A stretch of 64,000 bases of DNA from Ancylomarina sp048268005. Lineage in GTDB: Bacteria; Bacteroidota; Bacteroidia; Bacteroidales; Marinifilaceae. The stretch is from assembly GCA_048268005.1 (NCBI GenBank), contig JBLWWJ010000001.1, positions 806,001 to 870,000 on the forward strand. Direction: 5' to 3'. Below are positions 25,467-32,538 of this stretch, in pieces; positions within the stretch are counted from its first letter, which is position 1; each line of letters starts with the position of its first letter. The notes below the pieces were generated by a model. It ran no database searches. It had not been told where the DNA came from and saw only the letters and a list, made by a program, of their open reading frames with translations. The position numbers were made by a program, and so were the translations under genes.

Positions 25467-26753
25467 ATGTCTGATTTAAAAGAAGGAATTCAAAAGCATT
25501 TACTTGAATTGCAGTTAGAAATTGATGATATTTTTGCCAAAGGTCGTGACGCTGTCGTTTCGGAAGTTACCATTGGGCAAATTTATGGTGGAATGCGTGG
25601 ATTGGTTGCATTGGCTTGCAATACATCCTATGTTGATCCTTATTCGGGACTTCATATTGGTGAGTATACCACAGATGATTTTGCGAATAAGTTGCCTGAG
25701 GAAATATTTTTTCTCTTGTCTACCGGAAAGTTCCCGGACAAGAAATCGCTGGCTAATTTTCAGAGTGATTTGAATCAGCGTGCCACCATCCCTCAATATG
25801 TTTGGGATGTTTTGCGTCATCTGCCTAAAGATACGCATCCAATGACCATGTTGAGCCTGGGTATTTTATCCATGGAAAATGAGTCTGTTTTTAAGAAGGC
25901 ATATCAAAAGGGTTTAAAAAAGACAGAATATTGGAAATATACCCTGGAGGATGCGATGAATATACTTGCGAAGCTACCAGGACTTGCAGGAGGGATCTAT
26001 CGAATCAGGTTTGGCGATGGCCATTTAATTCCACATGATCCCGGTTTAGATTGGTCGGGTAATTTGGCACATATGCTAGGTGTGAATGATGATAAAGGCT
26101 TTGCAGATTTAATACGTCTGTATTTGGTTTTGCATTGCGACCATGAAGGAGGAAATGTCAGCGCATTTACATCAAGGGTGGTCAATTCTGCTCTTTCCGA
26201 CTTGTATTATGCTGTACCGGCAGGACTTAATGGCTTAGCCGGTCCATTGCATGGCTTAGCCAATCAGGAATGTTTACGATTTATTCTAAAAATTCACGAG
26301 AAACTTGGAGCAGATCCGGATGAGGAAGTCCTGAGAGCGCACGTTTTAGATGTTCTTAATTCAGGTAATGTGATTCCGGGATACGGGCATGCGGTATTGC
26401 GTGTTACCGACCCTCGATTTACGGCTTTTATGAATTTTGGTGAGATCAATTGCCCAAGTCATCATTGTTTTAAGATTGCAAAGAAACTCTTCGCCATAGT
26501 TCCGGATGTTTTAATGCATTATAAGGAAGGTAAAGTTGCCAATCCATGGCCAAATGTAGATGCCATGTCGGGTTCACTTCTGCATCATTACGGGATGAAT
26601 GAGTTCGATTTCTATACCGTTTTATTTGGAGTGTCAAGAGTCATGGGCTTTTGTGCTCAGAATATCCTTGCACAGGGATTAGGACAGCCAATTATCAGAC
26701 CTAAAAGTGTTACCAATAAATGGGTGATTGAAAGACTTAAGGTGCCAAGCTAA
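25467..26753 (+). CDS. gltA: Citrate synthase, mitochondrial-like type
   Basis: Condenses oxaloacetate and acetyl-CoA in the TCA cycle. The 428 residues from the ATG at 25467 contain the active-site blocks HCDHEGGNVSAF, PLHGLANQE (catalytic His) and PGYGHAVLRVTDPR. The pattern is closer to the eukaryotic/mitochondrial form, widespread in Bacteroidota, than to E. coli GltA. A GTG at 25440 could extend it by nine residues. It stands alone and ends at a bidirectional terminator. Confidence 0.93.
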   Translation: MSDLKEGIQKHLLELQLEIDDIFAKGRDAVVSEVTIGQIYGGMRGLVALACNTSYVDPYSGLHIGEYTTDDFANKLPEEIFFLLSTGKFPDKKSLANFQSDLNQRATIPQYVWDVLRHLPKDTHPMTMLSLGILSMENESVFKKAYQKGLKKTEYWKYTLEDAMNILAKLPGLAGGIYRIRFGDGHLIPHDPGLDWSGNLAHMLGVNDDKGFADLIRLYLVLHCDHEGGNVSAFTSRVVNSALSDLYYAVPAGLNGLAGPLHGLANQECLRFILKIHEKLGADPDEEVLRAHVLDVLNSGNVIPGYGHAVLRVTDPRFTAFMNFGEINCPSHHCFKIAKKLFAIVPDVLMHYKEGKVANPWPNVDAMSGSLLHHYGMNEFDFYTVLFGVSRVMGFCAQNILAQGLGQPIIRPKSVTNKWVIERLKVPS

Positions 26754-26837
26754 GAGGCTTTTGTCAGATTGGTCATTGTGTTGGAAAGGAATTTGAATAA
26801 AAAATGCACTGTATCGTCATATGATTCGGATCATACA

Positions 26838-26874
26838 AAGAAAGGCTGCCAATTTGAGATTGGCAGCCTTCTTA
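26838..26874. terminator. Bidirectional terminator (GGCTGCC family, copy 6)
   Basis: AAAGGCTGCCAAT and ATTGGCAGCCTTCTT form a near-perfect hairpin between converging citrate synthase and envelope-cluster transcripts. Confidence 0.85.
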
Positions 26875-26901
26875 TTGCTTGCATTTAGTTGTAAGATAAA
26901 A

Positions 26902-27105
26902 TTAAGCTTTTTCTTTTTTATGGACTATTCCGGTCACAAAGCGATACACCAGGCTTCCAATGCTGTTTTGAATCAGTTTCTCAGGACTCCAGTTGCTTTT
27001 AGCATTTCGAATAAAATAGTTCAGTTTGTAGCGCGAAAGCTCCCTTTCCAGGTAGAGGCGATATTTTTCTTTCTCAATATCCTTAAGTGATTTAAATCTG
27101 TTCAT
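26902..27105 (-). CDS. Small basic protein of the YtxH/holin-like cluster
   Basis: A 67-residue, highly charged protein (MNRFKSLKDIEKEKYRLYLERELSRYKLNYFI begins it, broken here as two helices) ending in VHKKEKA. It has no membrane segment. No family is recognised, but small helical proteins of this kind often close YtxH-holin clusters in Bacteroidota. It is third in a leftward unit, 52 bases after the holin-like gene. Confidence 0.55.
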   Translation of the reverse strand: MNRFKSLKDIEKEKYRLYLERELSRYKLNYFIRNAKSNWSPEKLIQNSIGSLVYRFVTGIVHKKEKA

Positions 27106-27157
27106 TCTGATTGCTTTTTACCACACCTGCTCGGTGTTAATGAAACGGAAAATTTGT

Positions 27158-27514
27158 TTAATCCTTATTCTTTTTGCTGTAAAGTATCTTGTAAAATAGT
27201 TTGATGAAGGGTCGTTCAATCAAAGGCTTTTTAAACAGATAAATCAGGAGCATGAATACCAGATATAGGACCCCTGTTCCCAGATACCCAAATATTTCAT
27301 TGCTCAGGATATCAGCCAGCCATGCAGCCAGTCCAAATCCGAAAAAGAGCAGGGCAAACATAGCCAATAAGAAAAACAGCGCTGTTAAACTTAGGGCCAC
27401 AGTCAAGCGAACCAGCTTTTCGAAACCTGAAAACTTATAGTATTCCAGATTGGAGTCGAAATATTCAGTCAGTAATTCTTTCAGTTGAGCGAATTGATCC
27501 GGGATATTTTCCAA
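27158..27514 (-). CDS. Phage-holin-superfamily-like inner-membrane protein
   Basis: A 118-residue protein with a soluble N-terminal helix (FAQLKELLTEYFDSNLEYYK) and two long membrane segments separated by a short loop. This is the shape of the 'phage holin family / DUF1469-like' membrane proteins that accompany YtxH in many bacteria. These are thought to act in envelope stress and not in phage lysis. Second in the leftward unit ytxH-like, holin-like, small basic protein. Confidence 0.75.
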   Translation of the reverse strand: MENIPDQFAQLKELLTEYFDSNLEYYKFSGFEKLVRLTVALSLTALFFLLAMFALLFFGFGLAAWLADILSNEIFGYLGTGVLYLVFMLLIYLFKKPLIERPFIKLFYKILYSKKNKD

Positions 27515-27580
27515 TGAAGTCGTTTTTTAGTGAACTGATTTTTTGAATCCTCTGTTTATTGTGGCGAATAGCCATAAAAT

Positions 27581-27853
27581 TTAAGCTTCAGCTTCTTGTT
27601 GTTCTTCATTTTCTTTCCTTTTGAAAGAATCAATTTTTTTCTCCAGATCCTCAATCAGGTCATCGATTTTAACACGCACTTTTTCCATGTTTTTGTCGAA
27701 TGCTTGTTCGAATTCCTCGGCTTTTTCTTTGGCCTTTTTCTTCATCTTTTCACGAGTTACTTCTCCCTTGTCGGGTGCATAAAGAACTCCTAATCCAACA
27801 CCTATTGCACAGCCTGCAAGCAAAGCTGCAATAATTCCACCTGAATTTGACAT
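27581..27853 (-). CDS. YtxH-domain protein
   Basis: A 90-residue protein with a glycine-rich membrane segment (GGIIAALLAGCAIGVGLGVLYAP) followed by DKGEVTREKMKKK and a long charged coiled-coil tail. This is the YtxH (general-stress/gas-vesicle-like) pattern. The ATG at 27853 (MSNSGG) is chosen over one eight codons upstream. First gene of the envelope cluster, separated from the YkgJ gene by a terminator. Confidence 0.85.
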   Translation of the reverse strand: MSNSGGIIAALLAGCAIGVGLGVLYAPDKGEVTREKMKKKAKEKAEEFEQAFDKNMEKVRVKIDDLIEDLEKKIDSFKRKENEEQQEAEA

Positions 27854-28052
27854 AATTTTGTGTTTTAAATGAAACAATAAGAAAGTGTAGAATGATTTGA
27901 TTCGTAATGTGTTACATAAAATTAGTGAATTGTCGCGTAGGAGTCAATTTTTTTTTATCGATGATTGGGTCTTTTTGATACGTTCATATTCCCGGATGAA
28001 TTTTGTGGCGTATGCTTTTGTGATATTTCGAATGACTTGTTTGCATGGGATA

Positions 28053-28096
28053 TAAAAAAGGCTGCCAATTAGAGATTGGCAGCCTTTATTTTTTTC
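28053..28096. terminator. Terminator (GGCTGCC family, copy 7)
   Basis: AAAAAAGGCTGCCAAT and ATTGGCAGCCTTTATTTTTTT form a strong hairpin downstream of the leftward YkgJ gene and upstream of the YtxH gene. Confidence 0.85.
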
Positions 28097-28175
28097 TTGA
28101 AGCTTCATGCTTTTGCAGTTGGAAAGGGTAGAAGCTTAATTGTTCAAAGCTAAATAGCTAAGGTCTTATATTTTG

Positions 28176-28652
28176 TCACGACGTCTTTTTATAAGACCAG
28201 TCTAACTCTATTTTTAAAAGTTCCAAAACATTAAAAACGTGTGGGCAAATGGCATAATTTTGAAGCGAACTATAAGCCTTAGTTATAAAATTAACTTCGT
28301 CCAGGTAGGGATATAGCTTACATTCTTCTGGTCGATTTAAATAGTCGGTGCATTTCTTATCTTTATGATGTTTACAAGGCATACTCTCCAGATACATATA
28401 GGATTCCATGTTTTCATCCGTAACAAATTTACTAAGTTCTTTATACGAGGCTATAGGTCTGAGGTTTTGACAGCAATTGCCACAATCTCGACAGTCAATT
28501 TGAGTCCTAACTCTTTCATAAAGTCGATAAACAATCTTATCTATTTTTTCAGCATCCAGATCCTTAAGATATTTATGGAAAGAGATATTCTCAGCTTCTT
28601 TTTGTTTAGCGATTTGCTCTATGTTTTTAAGGTCTTTTTCCAATTTCATCAT
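28176..28652 (-). CDS. YkgJ-family cysteine-cluster protein
   Basis: Cytosolic protein with the YkgJ (UPF0153) zinc- or iron-chelating cysteine cluster: CRDCGNCCQ, then PCKHHKDKKCTDYLNRPEECKLYPY and a later YAICPH. A helical N-terminal extension of about 60 residues precedes it. Biochemical role is unsettled for the family. The ATG at 28652 is chosen over an extension of ten residues. The gene is divergent from the hydrogenase-sensor operon and has a small-RNA-like element in its upstream region. Confidence 0.85.
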   Translation of the reverse strand: MMKLEKDLKNIEQIAKQKEAENISFHKYLKDLDAEKIDKIVYRLYERVRTQIDCRDCGNCCQNLRPIASYKELSKFVTDENMESYMYLESMPCKHHKDKKCTDYLNRPEECKLYPYLDEVNFITKAYSSLQNYAICPHVFNVLELLKIELDWSYKKTS

Positions 28653-28726
28653 GATGCTTGTTTGAGCAAGGAGGGTGTGCAATCTGTTATAACATCAATA
28701 TCGATATCATTTTTTCAAGATAAAGG

Positions 28727-28832
28727 AAAAAAGTGTTTTTATCACCCCTATGTGGTAGGACAATAACACCTTTCTCTATAAATCTCAGCGGTTAACGGTC
28801 TGGTTGATTTATATTTTCGATTCGCAAATGTA
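28727..28832 (-). ncRNA. Candidate small RNA or leader element, copy B
   Basis: Read leftward: TACATTTG at 28825-28832, a perfect TAnnTTTG -7 element, then AAAATATAAATCAACC, a variable 60-base middle, then GATAAAAACACTTTTTT. The two end blocks and their spacing (23 and 71 bases) match copy A at 17937-18047 within one base. ATCAACC can pair with GGGGTGAT near the 3' end with one mismatch, as in copy A. The middle has changed, which suggests structure or end blocks are conserved. Confidence 0.45.
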
Positions 28833-29093
28833 AGCATAGTAACAGGAAGAAAGCTGAATGTAAAATTTAAATTATGCTTTAAATGTGGTTTATTCTTTTA
28901 AGAGACCTGACTATGGATTTAAGTGGGGATTCTAACTCACTTCAGGTGGATGTTCACTTGTTTTTTATTGAAGCTTATTTATACCTTATCTGAATAGCTT
29001 AGATGTGTTTTAGAATATCTGATTTGAGATGAAGAAAAAAGCATAAATTCTGAGATTTGATATGAAATTTAACACCAGTAAGATTTGTAGCAA

Positions 29094-30812
29094 ATGGATA
29101 TTTTCAAGCCCGTATATACCGAACAAAACGATTGTCAGGATTGTTATAAATGCATACGTGAATGCCAGTTAAAAGCCATTAAGGTGATTAATAATGCCGC
29201 GCAAATTTTGCATGAAGATTGTATCTATTGCGGGAATTGTACCCAGGTTTGTCCGGTAAATGCCAAGAAGGTTCGTAACGATTTAACCCGCGTTAAATCC
29301 CTCTTGAAGCGAAACAATAAGGTGGTGGTCTCTCTGGCTCCTTCTTATATGTCTGAATTTCCCAACCTGAAAGATGAGCAGTTGGTAGCTGCTATCAAGG
29401 AATTGGGTTTTGCCCATGTTTCCGAAACGGCGTTGGGAGCCGAGATAGTTTCGAAAAAGGTGAATGGTTTTCTGGAGGAAAAGCAATCGGGAATTTATAT
29501 TTCATCGGCTTGCCCTTCGGTGGTTGAAATGATTTGCAAACACTTTCCTCAGTATAAGGATCATATTACACCATTCTTATCGCCTTTGTTGACGCATTGC
29601 AAAATGCTAAAACAGGAGTATGGTGAGGATTGTAAGATTGTATTTATCGGGCCCTGTATTGCAAAGAAATCCGAAAGTGATGCCTTTGGCGATTTACTGG
29701 AAGCTTCTTTATCCTTTAAGGATTTGGCTGATTGGTTTGATGAGGAAGGTCTGGAGGCTGATTTGTTTTACGAATCGGATACGGAACCCAGTTTTGTACC
29801 CCGACGTGCAGGTAAAGGGAGTCTTTATCCCATAGATGGGGGCATGATTGCCGGAATTAAAGAGAATACCTCGACCACAGATGCTGTTTTTATGACCTTC
29901 TCGGGCATTAGCAGTATTTACGATGTGTTGAAGGATTTGAATTATTATAGAAAGCCAGGCTTGTTGTTTTTAGAACTATTGGCCTGCGAAGGTGGCTGTG
30001 TGAACGGACCGGGTACCAGAAAAACCTACTCACGTGCACTCAAGCGACTGGAGATTATACAAAGAAGCGAGGATGAGGTGCATGAGCCAGTTCTTGACTT
30101 TTCCATTGATCGTGATTTTGATAATATTGATGTGGCATTGAAACCAGAGCACCCTGAGAATAAAATAAAGGAAGCTCTGAATATGATCGGGAAATATTCC
30201 GATAAGGATGAGATTAATTGTGGTGGTTGTGGTTATAATTCCTGTCGCGAATTTGCCAAGGCCTATTTGGACGATAAGTCGGAGCCCAATATGTGTGCGT
30301 CCTATATGCGTAAAATTGCACAGGATAAATCGACGGCTCTGTTGGGCAAGATCCCATCGGGTGTTTTGATTGTGAACGAGAATTTAAAGGTGGTTGAAGC
30401 CAATGAGAGCTTTGCCCGAATTATGGGCGAGGAGATGGAGCAACTGTTCGATACCATTCCTGGTTTGAAAGATGCTGACCTGAAAAAGATCGCGCCATTT
30501 TATAAGCTGTTCTCATCTGTCTTAACCACAGGAGAAGATAATTTGGAACGAGATTTCCGCTTGGGTAATAAAATGTTGCATTTGAGTCTTTTCACTATAC
30601 AGCGTCATAAGATTGTGGGTGCCATTTTACGAGATATGTCTCAACCCTTTATTCAGCAAGAGGAAGTTATCAACCGGGCTAAAGCTGTGAATCAGAAAAA
30701 TCTTGAGACGGTTCAGAAGATCGCCTACCTTTTGGGTGAAAATGCTTCAGAAACGGAAGATATGCTGAATTCTATCGTTGAGTTTTATACACTGGCGGAA
30801 GAGAAGAATTAG
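29094..30812 (+). CDS. hydS: Putative sensory [FeFe]-hydrogenase (HydS-like) with PAS domain
   Basis: A 572-residue cytosolic protein. Residues 14-53 hold two [4Fe-4S] ferredoxin motifs with full cysteine sets. Residues of about 75-320 are the hydrogenase H-domain: motif 1 SSACPSV with Ala139 in place of the proton-transfer Cys and Cys140 kept; motif 2 PCIAKKSE with Cys188, Lys191, Glu194; motif 3 ACEGGC with Cys298 and Cys302. A CGGCGYNSC four-Cys FeS domain follows (Cys376, 379, 384, 401), and a PAS domain from about 412. This is the domain set of sensory (group C) [FeFe]-hydrogenases. H2 sensing is inference; maturases HydEFG are not in the window. First gene of a five-gene unit with phosphatases. 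Confidence 0.88.
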   Translation: MDIFKPVYTEQNDCQDCYKCIRECQLKAIKVINNAAQILHEDCIYCGNCTQVCPVNAKKVRNDLTRVKSLLKRNNKVVVSLAPSYMSEFPNLKDEQLVAAIKELGFAHVSETALGAEIVSKKVNGFLEEKQSGIYISSACPSVVEMICKHFPQYKDHITPFLSPLLTHCKMLKQEYGEDCKIVFIGPCIAKKSESDAFGDLLEASLSFKDLADWFDEEGLEADLFYESDTEPSFVPRRAGKGSLYPIDGGMIAGIKENTSTTDAVFMTFSGISSIYDVLKDLNYYRKPGLLFLELLACEGGCVNGPGTRKTYSRALKRLEIIQRSEDEVHEPVLDFSIDRDFDNIDVALKPEHPENKIKEALNMIGKYSDKDEINCGGCGYNSCREFAKAYLDDKSEPNMCASYMRKIAQDKSTALLGKIPSGVLIVNENLKVVEANESFARIMGEEMEQLFDTIPGLKDADLKKIAPFYKLFSSVLTTGEDNLERDFRLGNKMLHLSLFTIQRHKIVGAILRDMSQPFIQQEEVINRAKAVNQKNLETVQKIAYLLGENASETEDMLNSIVEFYTLAEEKN

Positions 30813-30846
30813 TTGATGTGTTGATGTGTTGATGTGTTGATGTGAA
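30813..30846. repeat. Short TTGATGTG microsatellite
   Basis: The eight-base word TTGATGTG is repeated four times directly after the stop codon of the first hydrogenase-like gene. Confidence 0.8.
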
Positions 30847-30969
30847 GATGAGCAGAACAAATGATCTTTATTTAAATCCCTTCCGGGGATTTGGGAGTAA
30901 TGGAAGATCTTAAATCATTATTTTTTATCAGCGTCAAATTATATTTAAATCAAGAATCTTAAATTGATT

Positions 30970-32154
30970 ATGCAATCCGATTATTATATAGAAGTTGAGT
31001 GTCTTCAGAAGAATCCCGGCAGACAAGTGATTTGTGGTGACGTGTTTATGTCGGAGAAAATCAAGGAGGAGGGAAGAACCCTTTTGGTTCTTTCTGATGG
31101 TTTGGGTTCTGGTGTTAAGGCCAATGTGCTTGGCACCTTAACGGCATCTATGGTTTTAAACTATATGCGTGTGAATAAGGATATTCGTAAGGCTGCTGAG
31201 GTGATCATGCAGACGTTACCCATTTGCAGCAAGCGAAAAGCCAGTTATTCAACCTTTACCATTGTGGATATTGAGTGTGATGGGGAAACACGAATTATTC
31301 GCTATGATAGCCCGGAGTGTTTGGTGCTTCGCGGTCTGGAATTGTTTCAGCCAAAATGTGAAGAACTGAGTATAGAAGGGGCTAATAACCTGGGTAAAAC
31401 CTTGTATTCCTATCGCTTTAAGGCTGAGAAGGAAGATCGTATTGTTTTTTGTTCTGATGGGGTGACCAATTCGGGCATGGGAACAAAGCGTTTCCCTTTT
31501 GGATGGGGATCTGATAATCTGAATGAATTTGTAAGAGGCCTGATCAGGCGTCAGCCCTATCTTTCGGCGAAGCAATTGGGGCATGCCGTGGTGGATAGAG
31601 CTGCGGCTAATTATGGTGATGTGCCTAAAGATGATACCTCTTGCGCGGTTGTTTATTTGCGCGAACCAAGAGATCTCCTGCTTTGCACGGGACCTCCCTA
31701 TAGCAAATCGAAGGATGCTCAGTTGGCTCGTCAGGTGAGTGAGTTTAAGGGGAAGAAGATAGCCTGTGGCGGAACAACAGCCAGTATTTTATCGAGGGAG
31801 TTTGCTCAGGAATTGAAAATTGATTTGAACATTACAGACCCCGAATTGCCTCCTGTTTCTTTTTTAAAGGGTGTCGATCTGCTTACAGAGGGAATTTTAA
31901 CTTTGGGGAAAGTTCAACGTATACTAAAGACCTATACACAGAATACGGTTTTGAGACAGGGACCTGCCGATCAGATTGTGAAGTTACTTTTGGAGAGTGA
32001 TCGAATTGAGATTATCAATGGGACTAAAATTAATGAGGCTCACCAGGATCCGAATTTACCTGTTGAATTGGAAATCCGCCGAACAGTAGTCAAGAACATT
32101 GCTGCGCTTTTGGAGGAAAAGTTTTTGAAAGATGTAGATCTTAGTTATATTTAA
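30970..32154 (+). CDS. SpoIIE/PP2C-type phosphatase of the HydS cluster, copy 1
   Basis: A 394-residue protein from the ATG at 30970. Residues of about 15-235 are a SpoIIE-type PP2C domain: CGDVF, LSDGLGSG, CSDGV and DDTSCAVV supply the metal-binding acidic residues. The last 150 residues form a separate conserved domain (LLLCTGPPYSK, ACGGTTASILSRE, ELEIRRTVVKNIAALLEEKF) that is also present in the second copy and whose role is unknown. It should dephosphorylate a protein Ser/Thr, probably under control of the adjacent sensor; the target (an anti-sigma antagonist is usual) is not in the window. Confidence 0.85.
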   Translation: MQSDYYIEVECLQKNPGRQVICGDVFMSEKIKEEGRTLLVLSDGLGSGVKANVLGTLTASMVLNYMRVNKDIRKAAEVIMQTLPICSKRKASYSTFTIVDIECDGETRIIRYDSPECLVLRGLELFQPKCEELSIEGANNLGKTLYSYRFKAEKEDRIVFCSDGVTNSGMGTKRFPFGWGSDNLNEFVRGLIRRQPYLSAKQLGHAVVDRAAANYGDVPKDDTSCAVVYLREPRDLLLCTGPPYSKSKDAQLARQVSEFKGKKIACGGTTASILSREFAQELKIDLNITDPELPPVSFLKGVDLLTEGILTLGKVQRILKTYTQNTVLRQGPADQIVKLLLESDRIEIINGTKINEAHQDPNLPVELEIRRTVVKNIAALLEEKFLKDVDLSYI

Positions 32155-32235
32155 AAGGTGGAAGAAAAAGTTGATGAAATCACTGTTGGCTCTTTCTCGA
32201 TCAAAAACAACAAACAAAACAAATAAACAAGTACC

Positions 32236-32487
32236 ATGAGTGATAAAAAGGATGTTACCATTTGTTTGGGAAGTTCTTGCTTTTCAAGAGGCAATGGAAA
32301 AACATTGCAAGCTGTTAAAGAATTCTTTGATAAGAATAATTTGAGCGATTCGGTTTTTTTTCATGGTGAACTTTGCACAGGAAACTGTTCAAATGGACCA
32401 ATTTTAAAGATAGAAGAGGAATTGTACCAGGAAGTGGATTCGGAAGGTGCTATTGATATTCTTAAAAAAGTATTTGAAGAAGCCTGA
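32236..32487 (+). CDS. Thioredoxin-fold [2Fe-2S] ferredoxin (NuoE/HydC-like)
   Basis: An 83-residue protein with Cys10, Cys15, Cys47 and Cys51 (CLGSSC and CTGNC), the C-X4-C ... C-X3-C ligand set of thioredoxin-like [2Fe-2S] ferredoxins. These occur as small electron carriers or subunits of NADH- and hydrogenase-linked complexes. Its place between the two sensor-phosphatase pairs suggests it delivers electrons to, or takes them from, the hydrogenase-like sensors. Confidence 0.88.
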   Translation: MSDKKDVTICLGSSCFSRGNGKTLQAVKEFFDKNNLSDSVFFHGELCTGNCSNGPILKIEEELYQEVDSEGAIDILKKVFEEA

Positions 32488-32538
32488 AAATTGAATTCTT
32501 GTCCAGCCCTCTAACCTTCACCCTAAATTCGCAGCCCC

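Noticed and set aside
27158..27514. Prophage holin
   Set aside because: The gene lies with a YtxH protein and no phage genes are near; this is an envelope-stress type cluster.
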